This document shows positions 44,223 through 57,560 of a stretch of DNA of 64,000 nucleotides, one piece after another. Each line of letters starts with the position of its first letter. Within the stretch, counting starts at the first letter, position 1. The position numbers and the translations under genes are program-made. Source of the stretch: Acridotheres tristis (Eukaryota; Chordata; Aves; Passeriformes; Sturnidae). Location of the stretch: contig CM072885.1 in the NCBI GenBank assembly GCA_037013685.1, positions 64,893,785 to 64,957,784 on the forward strand, written 5' to 3'. The notes under the pieces were generated by a model. It had not been told where the DNA came from. It made no database searches and was given only the letters and a program-made list of their open reading frames with translations.

Positions 44223-47200
44223 CAAGAACAGGTTACAGATGTGGGTGTGGAATGACCAGATTGTCTTTTCTCCCCAAGTGATCAGGCCTTCATAAATCAT
44301 TTCATTTGGTCACTGATGGGAAAAGAATTTTATGGCACTGTTATCTGTAATTCTGTGAATGCCCAGCATAATCCTGTGTACAGCAATGAATGATTACACA
44401 CTTCCTTTGTCATTAATAAACCTGGGAAACATCTTCCAGCCCTTCAAATTCGAATGGAAGATGAGCTTTTGTTTCTTCTGAAAGTTGAGTTTCACTGAGA
44501 ATACAGACCAGAATTTACAAGATTTTTAGTATGTCCCAAGTGAACTTTCACATTGTAATTGATTTATACTAACAAAAACTGAGTGCAAACTTGACCCCAC
44601 TGCAGTCAGGGAGAATCTTTGCCTTCAGCATGCCCAAGATCAATATTAAGAGTAATTGCAAGGCAGCCGCTAAAACTGAAGTTCAAGGTAGAAAAATGGG
44701 CTGGGTATAAATCCTCTCTGCAGCCAGTATTTTTTCCCATGTTCTTCCTCTGCAGTTATCATTGCACAGATTTATGAACATTTAGACAGATAAATCAATA
44801 TGTATTTAATTCACACAGGCTGCAAATGAGATCATTGTAACAGAACTTGCTTTGACGCTTGTAGGCACAGTAATGCATTCCTTAATAATCCAAACTTTCT
44901 AAATGTTGAGCTTCTTAGGAACTGAGAGATTAAAGTTATGTACAGCTATTAATAATGAAGAAGCAAAAAGAAAATGCAGCAATGCTCACATACTGCACTC
45001 AAGGTCAGTGCCACAGGTAATGGCTCAGAGAACAAGTCAGATTCAAAACCAGCATTTGGACAAGAAGTTTGTGTCAAAACAATGAAATTAGTTCACATTT
45101 CACATGGTTTAGTTTGCAGAGCTGGAAATGGTATAACCAATATTTTTTATAAACCTGCTGTGAATGGAAGGATGTTTATTTTTTAGATGATGGAGCATTT
45201 TCTTGCAGCATTCCTGCTTTCCTGATGCCACTAATGATGTGGTAATGCTGTGCAGCACTGTCTTGAGAAAGCCCAGGGCTGGTTCAAAGCAGGCTGTTTG
45301 TGTCTGGGACAGCACAGCACCATCAGCACACCAGTGAATCCCAGAAATAATCCAGTTACAGGAGCAAAGCCCAGCAGATAAACTTACCTGGCTTCTCTTC
45401 CACCACCTACCTCCAGATCCAGCTTGGGATTCTCCACACAGCACTCTCAGGATGGTGTAAACATTGTCTAGAAGCTTAATCTGGCAGGCATTTTAATGTA
45501 AGTAGCTTTTATTCTAGACTAGCTCTGTTTAGAATTATCCCTATGTTTAAATAAATATTTACACTTGGAGTGTACATGGTAAAATTAAACTCCACAATTA
45601 AATTGCTGCATTAGTTGGTGGTTAAGTGGAAAGTCGTGGCAGCACAGTAATTCTGCACTGAAAGTAAAAGACAAAAAATAAGAAAAACAGGTTGAGCCAC
45701 AAGCAAAAAGAAATAATCACTTTTTAGGAAATGTTTACAGCATCTTAACTATATTGAGATATTTGTAAAAATATAGAAAAGTTAAATAGAAGTGATCTAT
45801 TAAAACTGAAATAGAAGTGATCTGCACCTCAGCTTCAAACCTTTGATTTTTAACACAATAATTTTAGCTGAAATATTTCTCCGAGAAACGCACAGGTTCA
45901 TTAACATTAGGAAAAAATTAGTAACATTTTCTTAAGAATGTGTAAACACTAACAAATTGCTGAGTTCTTCGTGCATCAGACATCACTTGGGAGTTCAAGG
46001 GCCTTTTGCTGAAATTCCAGGACAAATATTAATAGTGAGCTGAGCAGAGCTTCTCCTATGGAAATAGGAAACTTGGCTGCAGAGCAAAGCCAGGATAAAC
46101 ATGTGGATTCAGCCATCGTTTGGCTTAAGCAAAGCCACACAAAAATAGCTGCAAACTTTACTGAGCAGATGTGACTCCCTTTCTGTCAACTTGGGATACC
46201 ACTTCCAGATTTTTAACTTTGCCTATTGGTTCTCATTGTTACAGCCATTCTTATGATTGCTGTGCATTTTTAGTGATGAATTTACTTTCCCAAAGCCTAC
46301 AAACCAAATTGGAAATGTCTTCTGATCTTGCCTGTTGAAAGAGTTGCTGTGTGTAGGAATAAGGGAAAGATTCTCTGGGCCAGAAGGAGATGAGGAAGGC
46401 AGCACACTCCTGTTCATGAGGAGGAATGAGGCTCTCCACAGAATGCTGATCACTGGATGCTGAAGTTGGTGGTTTTTTTCACATAGGTGACATCTCTACG
46501 TACGTGTGAATTGTGGTGAAAATTCAGACTAACACTCTGTTGGGATTTGAGCCGCCCAGCTGGGATTGCTCCACACATTCCTCAAGCCTCTCTGTGGGAA
46601 AGGATTAGTTCAGTACTCTCCCTTGCCTTGTGTTTTCAGTGTTTGATGGAGGGAGGTGCTGCCTCTGGCCTCATTTCCATGAGAAGTGAGGGCCTGACCC
46701 TCTCACACTTGAGAAATATCTGCTCTCCCATCACTTGTACCTGTGTCATTCCATATGCAGAAGTCTTGGTGTAAAGATGGGCCCAAATCAAAACACACAC
46801 TCAACAAGACTGACACTTCATGTCTTGAGTGTTGTCCAACCCCCAGCCTCACTGCATGGTGTGGCAGTGGTAACTCAGTGTCTCACCTCATCTGCCTTCT
46901 GAAATAAGGAGGATTCCAGTGGGTTTCTACTTAGTCTTTATAATGAGAAACCTGGACTTAATCTGCAAAATCTCATTATCTGGCTTTTCGTTTGGGGTGA
47001 TTTGTCAGTGCAGAATTACATCATTTAAATGAGTGTAAAGCTGAGAATAGGAATTAGGCCATCAAATCTGAAACCCTGCTAAGATAGCATAGATGTTACT
47101 GCTGTTTGGAGCTCACCAAATCCCACTGATGTGGGGTTTACCTGGAGTTTGGGGAAGGGACCTCTTTGCTTCCTAATCTGTTACTACTGCTGAAATAACC

Positions 47201-49132
47201 TGGTTTGGGTCCCCACTTATGTAGCAGGTTGGTAGTCAAAGGGTGCTGTGCAGAGGAGTAATTTGTAATTCTTGGTTCTGAGACTCTCCATTGTAAAGGA
47301 TGATCCCTGCCACTGGTGCTCCTGAGAGCAGGCAGGGAAGAAAAATGCTGAGCTAGGAAAACTCTTGGGACTGGAATTCCTCAGATTTTTATTTGAAAAC
47401 CAGTCAGGACCCTAGAACTAACATCAAAAACCTTTTTGCTGTTTTTATTGGCATGATAAGGCTGAAACCACCAACTATGCAAAGCTCTATTTCTCATAAA
47501 ATCCCATGATTTTGGGTATGGGGAGTGAGTTCTGACTGCAGCAGCTTTGCTTCTTGGCAGTGGCTGGAAGATGGATGAACTTCAGTGCTTTAACATCGGT
47601 GTCTACAACATCATTTGCCTCTCAATGCCTTCTGAGAGCTGTTCCTCAGCCTCACAGGGAGCTGGAGCAGGCTCCTTGGGCACACTTTGCATTCAAGGAT
47701 GGATGTTGGTGTGGATGCTGTTGTAAACCCATGAAAGAAATGAAAAATAGGAGGGAGCTCTTTCCACTGCTATTTTTATTCTGCTTTACATCACATATAC
47801 AAGGATACTGAGTTCAGCCATTGTGCATTTTAAACAGTGATCCTGGTGTTGGGATCTCTGTGTTTAATCCTTCAGCTTTGCATTCTGGGTGACCTTTGGA
47901 CTCCATACCTGTGAAAACACAGCCCAAAGCTCTCCACACTTCAAAGGCCTTTCCCTGAGAAGAATCAATTCACTGTTACAATAAGAACAATCATAAAGTG
48001 CTCAAAGCTGAGGGAAGGCTTCTCCTACCTGGGAAGGCTGCACAGATGGAGAGTTAATAATTGCCAAATGAAATTATTGTCAAGCTGAGGCTGCATTTCT
48101 GAGCAATGTACACGGGGCAGACAGTTAATGCCATAAAGAAATCAGTGTCACAGCTTGTACTGTAGCTCAGGTGTGACATGGAAAGTTCTTGCCAATTTGT
48201 TAATGAAATGGTATTAATCCTAATGAATACCATTAGGATATAACAACAACGTGTATCAAAGAACAGTGGAGTGGCTGGACTTCAAGGCCTGGAGAAGTCA
48301 GTTGTCTCCTGCTGTTGGCTCTCCTTGCCTGACAAAGAATGGTGCTGCAGCCTCGCTGTGATGATTTTGTTGGTAGTTCTTCCTGAAAAGCGAAATAAGC
48401 AGAATGAACCAAACTTGAGTCTGAGAAGGTGAACTTGCAAGCAGAGACACTCTTTTTCAGCTTAATTAATTAAAATCTAATCAATAGCTGAGACACAGCT
48501 GCTGACTAGAAACCCAACATATGGAGTTGATCTGATCGTCTGAAGAAAATAAGAACTTGTGTACACATTGGCCCTGCACTGCTGTTACATCAATCACTGT
48601 TTATATTTAAATCTCATCAGATTGACAGTGAGTGTGAGTTCTTACTGTGACTTGACTTTAGAAGGTTTTTGGAGAAAATGGCATGTGGAGATGAGCTTTG
48701 TGCTATCTATAGGATTTCCTGTCTCACAATAGCCCACCCAGCTGTCTTCTCTATAGCTGAATACTCATCCCCAAGTAATGATGCACTGAAGATGTAATTC
48801 TGCAATGCAGCAGAGTGCCAATGGCAGCTGTGGATTTGCTATCCCCCCACATTAGTACAGAATACAGAGGCTTTAGTGTCCCACTACAAAGAATTGTGTG
48901 GCCAAAGTGCCCTTCTTGCAGGTGTACCTGGGTCATTGCTGGGTTTGTACTTGTAATTGTTCCCTCGGGTGATTTTAACATGTTCCCTGTGGTGTGCAAA
49001 GTGTAAATTGATGTTATTCCCTCAGGATGAGAGAGGATTGAAATCTCTAGGAGAGGGTTGTATATAGAAATACCTGATTCTTCACACTTCTCTCAGGGGG
49101 ATGGAGCTAATCTCTATTTTGTTCCTGACCTT
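44223..49132. other. Gene-poor DNA, 4.9 kb
   Basis: No exon, CpG island or known repeat recognised. Open frames here are short and match nothing known. A compact interleaved inverted repeat lies near 48209-48240. Confidence 0.5.
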
Positions 49133-49500
49133 GAGGATCACAGAATGGATGGAACTGGAAGGAACCTCTGGAGATCATCCAGCCCAAGCCCCCTGCTCAA
49201 GCAGGTTCACTAGAAGCAGGTTGCACAGGATCACACCCAGGTGAGTGTTGAATTTCTCTAGAGAAAGAGATTCCACACCCTCTCTGGGCAGCCTTTTTCA
49301 GTCACCTGCAAAGTATTTTTCCTCATGTTCAAATGGGACTTCTTGTGTTACACTTTGTGCCCATTGTTTCTTGTATTATCACTGGGCACTACTGAAAAGA
49401 GCCTGTTCCCCTCTTCTTGACACACACCCTTAAAATATTTGGATATATTGGTAATATCCCATCTCAGTTGTTTCTTCTCCATTCTTCCTCATCAGCTATT
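49133..49500 (-). mobile_element. CR1 LINE 3' end (-)
   Basis: Diverged reverse-complement CR1: 'gatcacagaatggatggaac', 'tggagatcatccagcccaag', 'cctctctgggcagccttttt', 'tgtgcccattgtttcttgta'. Confidence 0.88.
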
Positions 49501-52500
49501 ACTTTCCAGACAGCTACTGTGAGATATATCTTGGATGAAGGGTTTCTTTTAAAAAAAACACAATTTTTATTAAATGAGATTCCTGAAGTCAGGACTTCCA
49601 ATGCCTTGTTTACAGCCAGTCACTGAGCTGAGCAGTGCTGCCCTTGAAAGAGTCCTCTAGAACATTCCTACCAGGCAGAGCTCAGATTAGGCCAGATGGT
49701 GGTCCTGATTACCAAAAAGTGAGAACAGAAGATTCAGCATGGTGTGTGTAGCAGAAGCTGGGAATGTGCAAGGAACCCAAATGTTTCAGAGAGAGATCCT
49801 CCCTGGGTGCTGCACCTGCTCCCCAGCTCGCAGAGCCAGGGAGATCACAGCAGTGGCATTGTCTTCCTCAGCATCTGGCCTGGTATTGTCACCACAGGGA
49901 ACCTGTGGTTTAACTGACGGGCAGGGATGGCCACAGAGACAGGCAAATCCCAGTGAAGGCACTGGTGCACAAGCAGGGAAATGTTATTCTAGAGTTTGTC
50001 CTAGCTCTGGTTCAGAAACATCCCCTGCAGACCTGCCTGCTCTGCTGGGTAATGCTTCTCTTTAAATATCATTCTGTGCTAGTTTGACATTTCCCCCTCC
50101 TGCCAGCTACAGAGCTGGTCTAGAAAGCTGGAGGGGCTTTTTTTTGTGAAGTGGGAGCATTCAAGCAGAGAGGCAGATCTGCTGCAGGGCACCAACAAAT
50201 AAATGATACCAGCCCTCACCGAGCAGAGTGCAGATGGAAATTTCAGCTGTCAGAGAGATGTTCTTGTTCCTCCTGCACCAGCATGGTGTTTACTCACCAA
50301 GACAGAGGAACTCTGGTGTCCTGCAGCTGTAGATTCTTGCCTTCAGAAGCTGCAGGTAAGACAAGTACTTACAACATGTTACAACAAGGAATGGAGGGGA
50401 AAGACAAGCATAACATGACTGGAGGTTGCCATTTTGTCTCTTGGCATCTCTTCTTGCTGCGATTTATTTCTGGGTTTTGTATAAAATTACATTATCTTTG
50501 TGCTCTCAATCCCCCTCCTTATCCTGCCCCTCTGGTCCAGGCCTTGTGAGGGACATCAGGACATGTAAACCAACGTTTCCCAGCGCTGGAGTCCTAGAAA
50601 AGATGTGTGTCCATCTGAGGTGCATGTGAGCACAACCCCTCCCAGCCTGGAAGTGTGCTATGCTTGTCCCCTCTGCTGGCTTCCTCCCAGGCTCCTTCCT
50701 CTCATCCTCATCCTCCCCACAGCAACAGTCTGTTGAGTCTCATTCAGCCATTTCACAGTAACACTGTATTGATGCTGGAAGTTCAGATCATTATTTAGAG
50801 AGATTAGTTCCCCCTGTGACACTCCAAAAGCTGCTGGCAGGCCTGCACAGCACTTGTGCCAGCTGCCTTCCCAAGGAAAGCAAATTCCAGGTGGAATCAG
50901 TCTTGAGACCTGGGGCAGAGAAGGGGATGTGAGCTATGAGCAGAGCAAAAACTCATTTCTGACACCCCCTTTTTGGGAATGTCATGGCTGCCTTTGGGTT
51001 GGATGAGATGAATGTTTTGAATGAATATTTGCCTGAAACTCGTGTTTGTTGAAGTCACTGGGGGCCTGTGTCAGTCTCCCAGCTCTCCTTTGATTTTTGT
51101 CCCCCAGCTTGTTAATGCAGGAGCAACCAGCTGCATAATTTTCATGGGAAGCAGGAGGGCGCCTTGCCTTCATGTCTTCCTATATACAGAATATGACATG
51201 TTGAATTTAAAAATGCCCCCCCACTTAATGCAGCTTTGGTAGCTCACTGGGGACCCACACTGATTGCTGCAGCCTGTGGAGATTCTGTGGGCTGAGTGAC
51301 AATGAGGGACAGGAAAGAACTGTGATTTTTAAGTCCTTTTTCCATCATGCTTTATCATAAGAAATGCAACATGTGTTAATGAAACATTCCCATGGTCTCC
51401 TGTGTTTGCAGGGGAAAGGGAGCTCAGTTTGTCCCCTGCAGGAACATGCCCATGTATCACATGTTTATTTATTAATTATATCTAACTAACCTGGCAGACC
51501 ATTACAGGCAGGCTGTCCACAGAAGAACCCATGCAAAGCTCATCACTGTATATTTTTTCATAAAAAGTAGCTGATTTAGATCATTTACAGGTGGTGAATC
51601 AAAGTACTTGCTGCTGGTCAGTATTCCTCAAAATGTAATCCTGAAGAGAGGTGGCACTTCCATTCCCTGCTTTTATTCACAGTTCAGCCAGGAACACAAA
51701 CTTTTGGTGGGTAGTTCTCAGTTATTTTCTGAGCTTTGAACTTATTGCTATTTCTGTTTCAGATTACTCAGCTTGTTCAGCTCCAATATCCTTTCTGCAC
51801 ATGTAGGAAAATCCCTTTTTATCAAAAGCTGGTTCACTTCAGCCAATTCTTGTTCCAGATGTTCAGATGGTAATTCCATCAGCTGGGCTGATTTTATGTT
51901 CTTTAAAACTTTAGTAGCAAATGTTCATGATTTTCACCTTAAATTTTATTTAATTTTAATATATACATATATAAAACGTATGTTTTAATACTCAGTGTAA
52001 GAATTTCACCCTTTATTTTAAATAGGCTTATATCTTAAGTATGCTATTGAATTATTATTGAATCCAGCTTAAGTGTTTACTTATGTATATGTAAAAGTAT
52101 AGACCTATACTTTAGAAGAAGACAAGATTTTTAAAAATCATCCAGTCTAAACAAACATTAAGGAGGACTTCTCTGTTTGAAAAACACTTGCCAGAACATA
52201 ATGATTACTTCTGACTTGTTTTATCTTAAATGTGAAAACATCATTCCTCAGATGCCTGAAATGGACTGAAACATCTTTTAATATCCCTTGCACATGTCTG
52301 GTGTATAAATTAAAAGCTTCATATTGGAATTTCCTGCTTTATTTTTTTTTTTTTAATTTTCAGGTGGTTTGTGTACAAATATAGCACTGCTGTATGTAAG
52401 TACACAAGAAGTAATCTGAGTAAGGGGAAGTGGAGACTAATTTATCTGGAAATGCTGAAATAGTTATTTCCAGAACCCAGGATTAGAAAAAGAACCCGCA

Positions 52501-53434
52501 GCAATGACTTTGATCACTTACATTTGAAACTTCTTTAAAGAACCTTTGTAAGAGAAAACGAATCTTTTGGGAACCAAAGCTGCTTTTCTAGAAGATGGAC
52601 ACAGCTGTTCTCTGAAACTGAAGCTGACCTTTTGCTCTCGGAGGCCTTGGTGAAACCTGCTTGGTGCACTCTTACCGCTGTCTCTTTAAAGAAGTTTTCA
52701 GGAGATTTTTTGGCAAAACAGGACAGGACGCTGATGCAGGATCCCTCGCAAATTGGGCATTAATGAGCTGATAGGGCTTGTAGAACGTTCTGCAGGAGGC
52801 ATTTAGCCAAGCAGACGTGGGTATTGCCATGAAGCTGAGCTGCCAGAGGAGGTGTGGCTCCCATCCTCAGCAAGGTCAGGCTCGGGATGTCATTAATCTC
52901 ATCTGAGATGCGCGTTTGCTTATCTGCCCTTGTGCTGTGCTCGCTGCTTTCTGTGCCTTGCCTTTTCTGCTTTGTGTCTGACCTTTCATCACCCACAACG
53001 TGTGCTGCATCCAGGTTGTTCTTCTTGCCCCTGTGCAGGAGCTGCAGTGGCAGCAGGACACCTTAAATGGATGCAGAAGGTACAGCCACACAAGACAGAG
53101 GGACCCTGCAGCCTGGCAGAACTCTCGTGCTCTTTGTCCCAACCTTCACCTCCTCACTTGGTCTCCTACCACATTTTCCAGGCTAATCCGTGGATGAACA
53201 CATGTGTGTTCCCATGAAATAGCTTGATGTTTACATTGTGATTTTCATATTATTTTGCTTAGCTGCTGTTCTTGGAATATTTGCTTTCACGAAAATCCTA
53301 AATATCCATCTCTTCATCCCAAATGCATTGCTCTGTGTCTCTCAAAATGTTAAAATCAATGTTTTGTCAGCAATGGAAATTAAAGTGTTTGGCCAGCTTT
53401 AAGAGGGACATTGCTAAATAAGTGCAATCTGAAA
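49501..53434. other. Gene-poor DNA, 3.9 kb
   Basis: Nothing beyond short T and AT runs (for example near 52342-52355) is recognised. Confidence 0.5.
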
Positions 53435-53655
53435 AAGCAGAAGAAATTGTTCCCTGTGAGGATGGTGAAGCTCTGGCACAGCTTGCCCTGAGAAGTTGTG
53501 GATGTTCCATCCCTGGAAGTATCCAAGGCCAGACTGGATTGGGCTCTGAGCAACCTGGGATAGTGGAAGGTGTCCCTGCCCACGGCAGGAGGGTGGAGCT
53601 GGATGGGCTTTAAGGTCTCTTCCAACCCAAACCAAAGTCTATGATTCTGTGACAT
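53435..53655 (+). mobile_element. CR1 LINE 3' end (+)
   Basis: CR1 3' end of about 220 bases: 'agaaattgttccctgtgagg', 'gggatagtggaaggtgtccc', 'agtctatgattctgtgac'. Confidence 0.93.
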
Positions 53656-56600
53656 CCAGATTTCGACTGTGCAATGACTTCAGTGAGATATTCAGACACT
53701 TCTGTGGAAAGTCAACTATTTCCTCCAATTCACCAGCAGACAAATGAAATTCAGTCCATCTTCCACACCTTCTGGCAGGAAAGCTGAAGGTGATTTTAGT
53801 TTTTACCCCATTGTTTGTCTCGTGGTTGGTTCTCAAATCGTTTGTTTTAGGTTTATAATGTAAAAATGTTAATTTTATAGGTTTAGTGAAATTCTATTTA
53901 TAAACCATTCCTATCAGCCATACTCACTCAGACATGACTTACTTCCCACTTAAACAAAATGCCTTTGCTTCTTCTTCTACTTATCCTTAACACAAAAAGA
54001 CAGGGCTCACAAGTGAAGTGAAGAATAAAGATAATTTTGATGTCTTTTCTAACCTAAAAAATAGGTATCTTCCATGAATGAAAGCTTTATTCTCCACATG
54101 TGTGGAGAGGGAGAGAGATCAAAACCAAGAGTACCTAAATTGATTATCACCATTTCTTAGTGCTCCCTTGAAGCTGTATTTTCCACGTTTCTCCCTTCTT
54201 TCAGGACAAAATAATCCCTGTTTTCTGGCTGTCTGTCACTTTGCTTGGAGCATGGCAAGCACCGTGCTGACTGATAGAGTGAGACAGCTCAGTGACTACT
54301 CCAGTCAGCCCCTAAGACTTTCCTTATCACTTCTTGTCTCTCCAGAGCAGAAGATCCCAGTAATCTCAAGTGATTAACTTGCTTGGGTCCTGCCACCTGA
54401 TTGACTCACCCTGGTTTGGCTTCCCACCTCAGTGAGTCACCAGCAAAAGGCAATTCCAGAGAGGTCAGTCCAGGAACAAACGATGTGGACACATCTCTTG
54501 GAGCAGGGAAGCAAACGCAGTTCCTGCTCCCGTCTGGGCAGGATGCTGTCGCCTTCCTCCGCGGCCTCTCAGCCCGAATATTTCAGGAATGTCTGAAGAG
54601 CCTTGTTTTCCGCTCCCGAAGGCCACTTCAAGCCTGAGCCCAGGGTCCGGCTGGCTCTGACACTGCCTCATTGTACGAGCTGCACGGAGCGGCAGCGTGC
54701 CGGGCAGCGACATCCGCGCTCAGCCCGGCTGCTCCCGCAGGGAGCGCACGGGGGGATGGATGAACCCTCTGCAGCATCACAGCCCCGCCCCGGTACTCGC
54801 ACTGCTTGAGATTCCCTTCAGAAAGGTGCTTCATGGCTGTCCCAGTGCTGCAGGGATTTGGGGAGTGCCTGGTTCTGTCAGCACTGTGGAGAGACCGCCT
54901 TGAGCAGCACTTCAGGTGGTTCTTCATTACCAGCTCCAAGCCGATGCCAAGAACAAACCAGGAGATGTGCTTGGGTATCTGAGAAACTTCAGGAAAATTT
55001 AAGGAAAACATTCACACAATTTCTCAGGCAATGGGAATGTGGAAAGACGTTTTGAAAGCAATATATGCTCATAATTAGTGGGACGTGAAAAGTGAGAGTT
55101 ATCCTGGTGGCTGGGGAGCAAAGCTTAGGTGTAGGATGTCATCAGCAGCCAGGCATGGATGAAGGGTGGCAGTGAGGTCAGCTGTGATTAACTGTGTGAG
55201 TTGTGCAAGGGATGAGTTTGGCTGTGGCTAGAAGGAAAGTCTCCTCCAGATTAGGCAGATGCTACAAAGGGAATTTCTGGTAGGGTTGTTATGTCCTGCT
55301 GCATCCAGCACGCCTGCTTTGCTCTGATAACACTTTGCTGTGCTTCACAGACTCGGGTATGTGCCTTGCTGTGCCAGCCACGTGTGTGCATTTCAGTGGA
55401 GAGGCGCTTATCTGGGACATTCCAGTGTGGGGCTACCAGGAAAAGTTATTGCTGGCACCTCTATGCCAGTTCCTGACTCCTCTGGTGAACATTTTGTCCT
55501 GTGTTGGAAGTTAAACACTTTGAGTACCCAAAGGGCTTTTCTTAAGCTCCATTGAGCTCTGACTATACCAGAAATCCTCTCCTGAGTGTAAGCAACAATT
55601 ATCTGCTGATACTGAAATGGAGAGAATGCTGTAACAAGTACATGTACGTCGAACCTAATTTCAGCCCAGTTAAAGTGCACTTATACCTAAATTACTGAGT
55701 GGGAGACCTCCAGGGAGAGGAAAAAAATGTTTGGTAGGCCTGCAGAAATTTAAGAATGTAAAACTTTCTCGAAGTGTAACCTTTCCTTTCCTGCTTTTGA
55801 TGACAGCAATGATTCAGGGTAATGGGAAGACAATGGTCTGGAACACCCAATCTTTTCAAGCAGCTGTGCTATTGCCTCGGTATGGATTCCTCCAGCTGAG
55901 CCTGATGTGGTTCCTGCTCATGCCAGGAGGTTTTCTCTTGCTCACATTTTACATAAAATATGCAGCATCTTCTGATTTGTAACACTGCTCTTTGTGATTT
56001 TCAGATCCACGCTGACACATTTCTGAGGTTCATGCTGGTTCATGCTCAGTGTTCATGCTGGAGAGATTTCTGCAGCTAATTACTTTTGCACCCTCATGGG
56101 TATGTGAAATTTTATAGAAAACTTCTTTGTCCACTCAAAAAGGAACTAGAGTTTGCTTTTTCTTGATTTTCAAGGGCTGGAACACAACATTCCAGATCAA
56201 ATACACGACTGATCATTTGAAACTGGGCACTTGAAACAATCCCAAGCACTGGGGCAGATTGGTCACTTCTTATACGGCCTTCTGCTTTTTGGGGGTTGAA
56301 ACCAGAAACTTCAGGACAGAGGAACTTTAGAGCAGAAACTTTGCAGCAGAGCTAAGACAGGACAGTGTCTCTTCCATCAGTTAAGCAGCAGGTTCAGTGT
56401 GCAGGGCTTTTCTTTGTCTTTTCAAACACTGTGGGAAGAGCCAGGGATGGGACAGCTGAGGTCAGAAGTTGGACTGTTCTGGGGGTATAGTTTGGGACCG
56501 TTTTGTACTTTCAGCTGCTCTGGATTATCAATCCTTTGGGCACTGAATCTCTCCTGTCTTTTTTAGGAAAGGGTTGGAGGGGAATTTAAACATGAGGAGA

Positions 56601-57324
56601 AAGGTTCAGGTATGGATTTTACAGCTAGAAATTGTTTGTGCAGTGCTTTGTCCCAGGACTGAACATGGTGTCATACTGAAGCTCAAGGCCAAAACAGTTT
56701 GCTCTGTTGAGTATTTAACAATCAGGATACCTCAGGTAGCTGAAAGCCAGGACAGCTTTGACAGCCCAACTGCAATAATTGGTCAGAAGAACAAACATTT
56801 CCAAGATAATGGCTTTTAACATTCTCTCTGCTGCTGAGAGAATGAATTCCAGCTCCCTCATGTGAAAGAAGCTCCCAGGGCAAAAGCACCGTTTTCTCTG
56901 TGTTTACCTCCATCTGCACAAGGTGCTTTTGCTGGCACAGCTCTGCCTTCAGAGGATCTTATCACAGCCCTGACTGACACAACTGTGCCAGGAGAGTTGG
57001 TGGTGCAGCCCTGACCTGAAAACACCCTGGCTCAGCTGCAGGGTTAATTCCCAGCTGATAATAAAAAGAGGGACGCACTGAGTCCACTTTCTGAGCTGTC
57101 CTGAAGTGAAAGCCATGCACAGCCAGGGTGGGAAACCATTGTTCTTTGGGAAGCAGATCCCTCAGCTCTTTCAGCTATTGTATTTTGGGGAATGGGTTTG
57201 GTCTAAAGGAAAACCTTTGGGGCTCAACGAAGTGCTGAATTTATTTTAAAAATTTCTTTAAAATTGGCTGTGATGTACATGGCTTTTTATTGTGTTTCAG
57301 TGCCTTCCCCCGAACCAGCACTGA
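53656..57324. other. Gene-poor DNA with a small CpG-rich patch
   Basis: No exon recognised. The only compositional feature is a CpG-enriched stretch at about 54530-54800, listed separately. Confidence 0.5.
54530..54800. promoter_or_regulatory. Small CpG-rich patch, possible regulatory element
   Basis: A local rise in CpG and GC content (for example 'gagcggcagcgtgccgggca') stands out in AT-rich surroundings. No exon or gene start was identified with it. Confidence 0.3.
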
Positions 57325-57560
57325 TAGAATCACAGAATTATAGCATGGGTTGGGTTGGAAAGGACCTCAAGGATCATCCAGTTCCCACTCCCTGCCATGG
57401 GCAGGGACACCTTCCACTATCCCAGGTTGCTCAGAGCCCCATCCAGCCTGGCCTTGGATGCTTCCATGCATGGGGCAGCCACAGCTTCTCTGGGTACTCT
57501 GTGCCCCAGCACTCTGATGTGGAAGAATTGTTTCTTAAAATCATCTGCTTTGTGCCAGGG
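57325..57560 (-). mobile_element. CR1 LINE 3' end (-)
   Basis: Reverse-complement CR1: 'tagaatcacagaattatagc', 'gggttggaaaggacctcaag', then the 'caccttccactatcccaggt' block. Confidence 0.93.
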
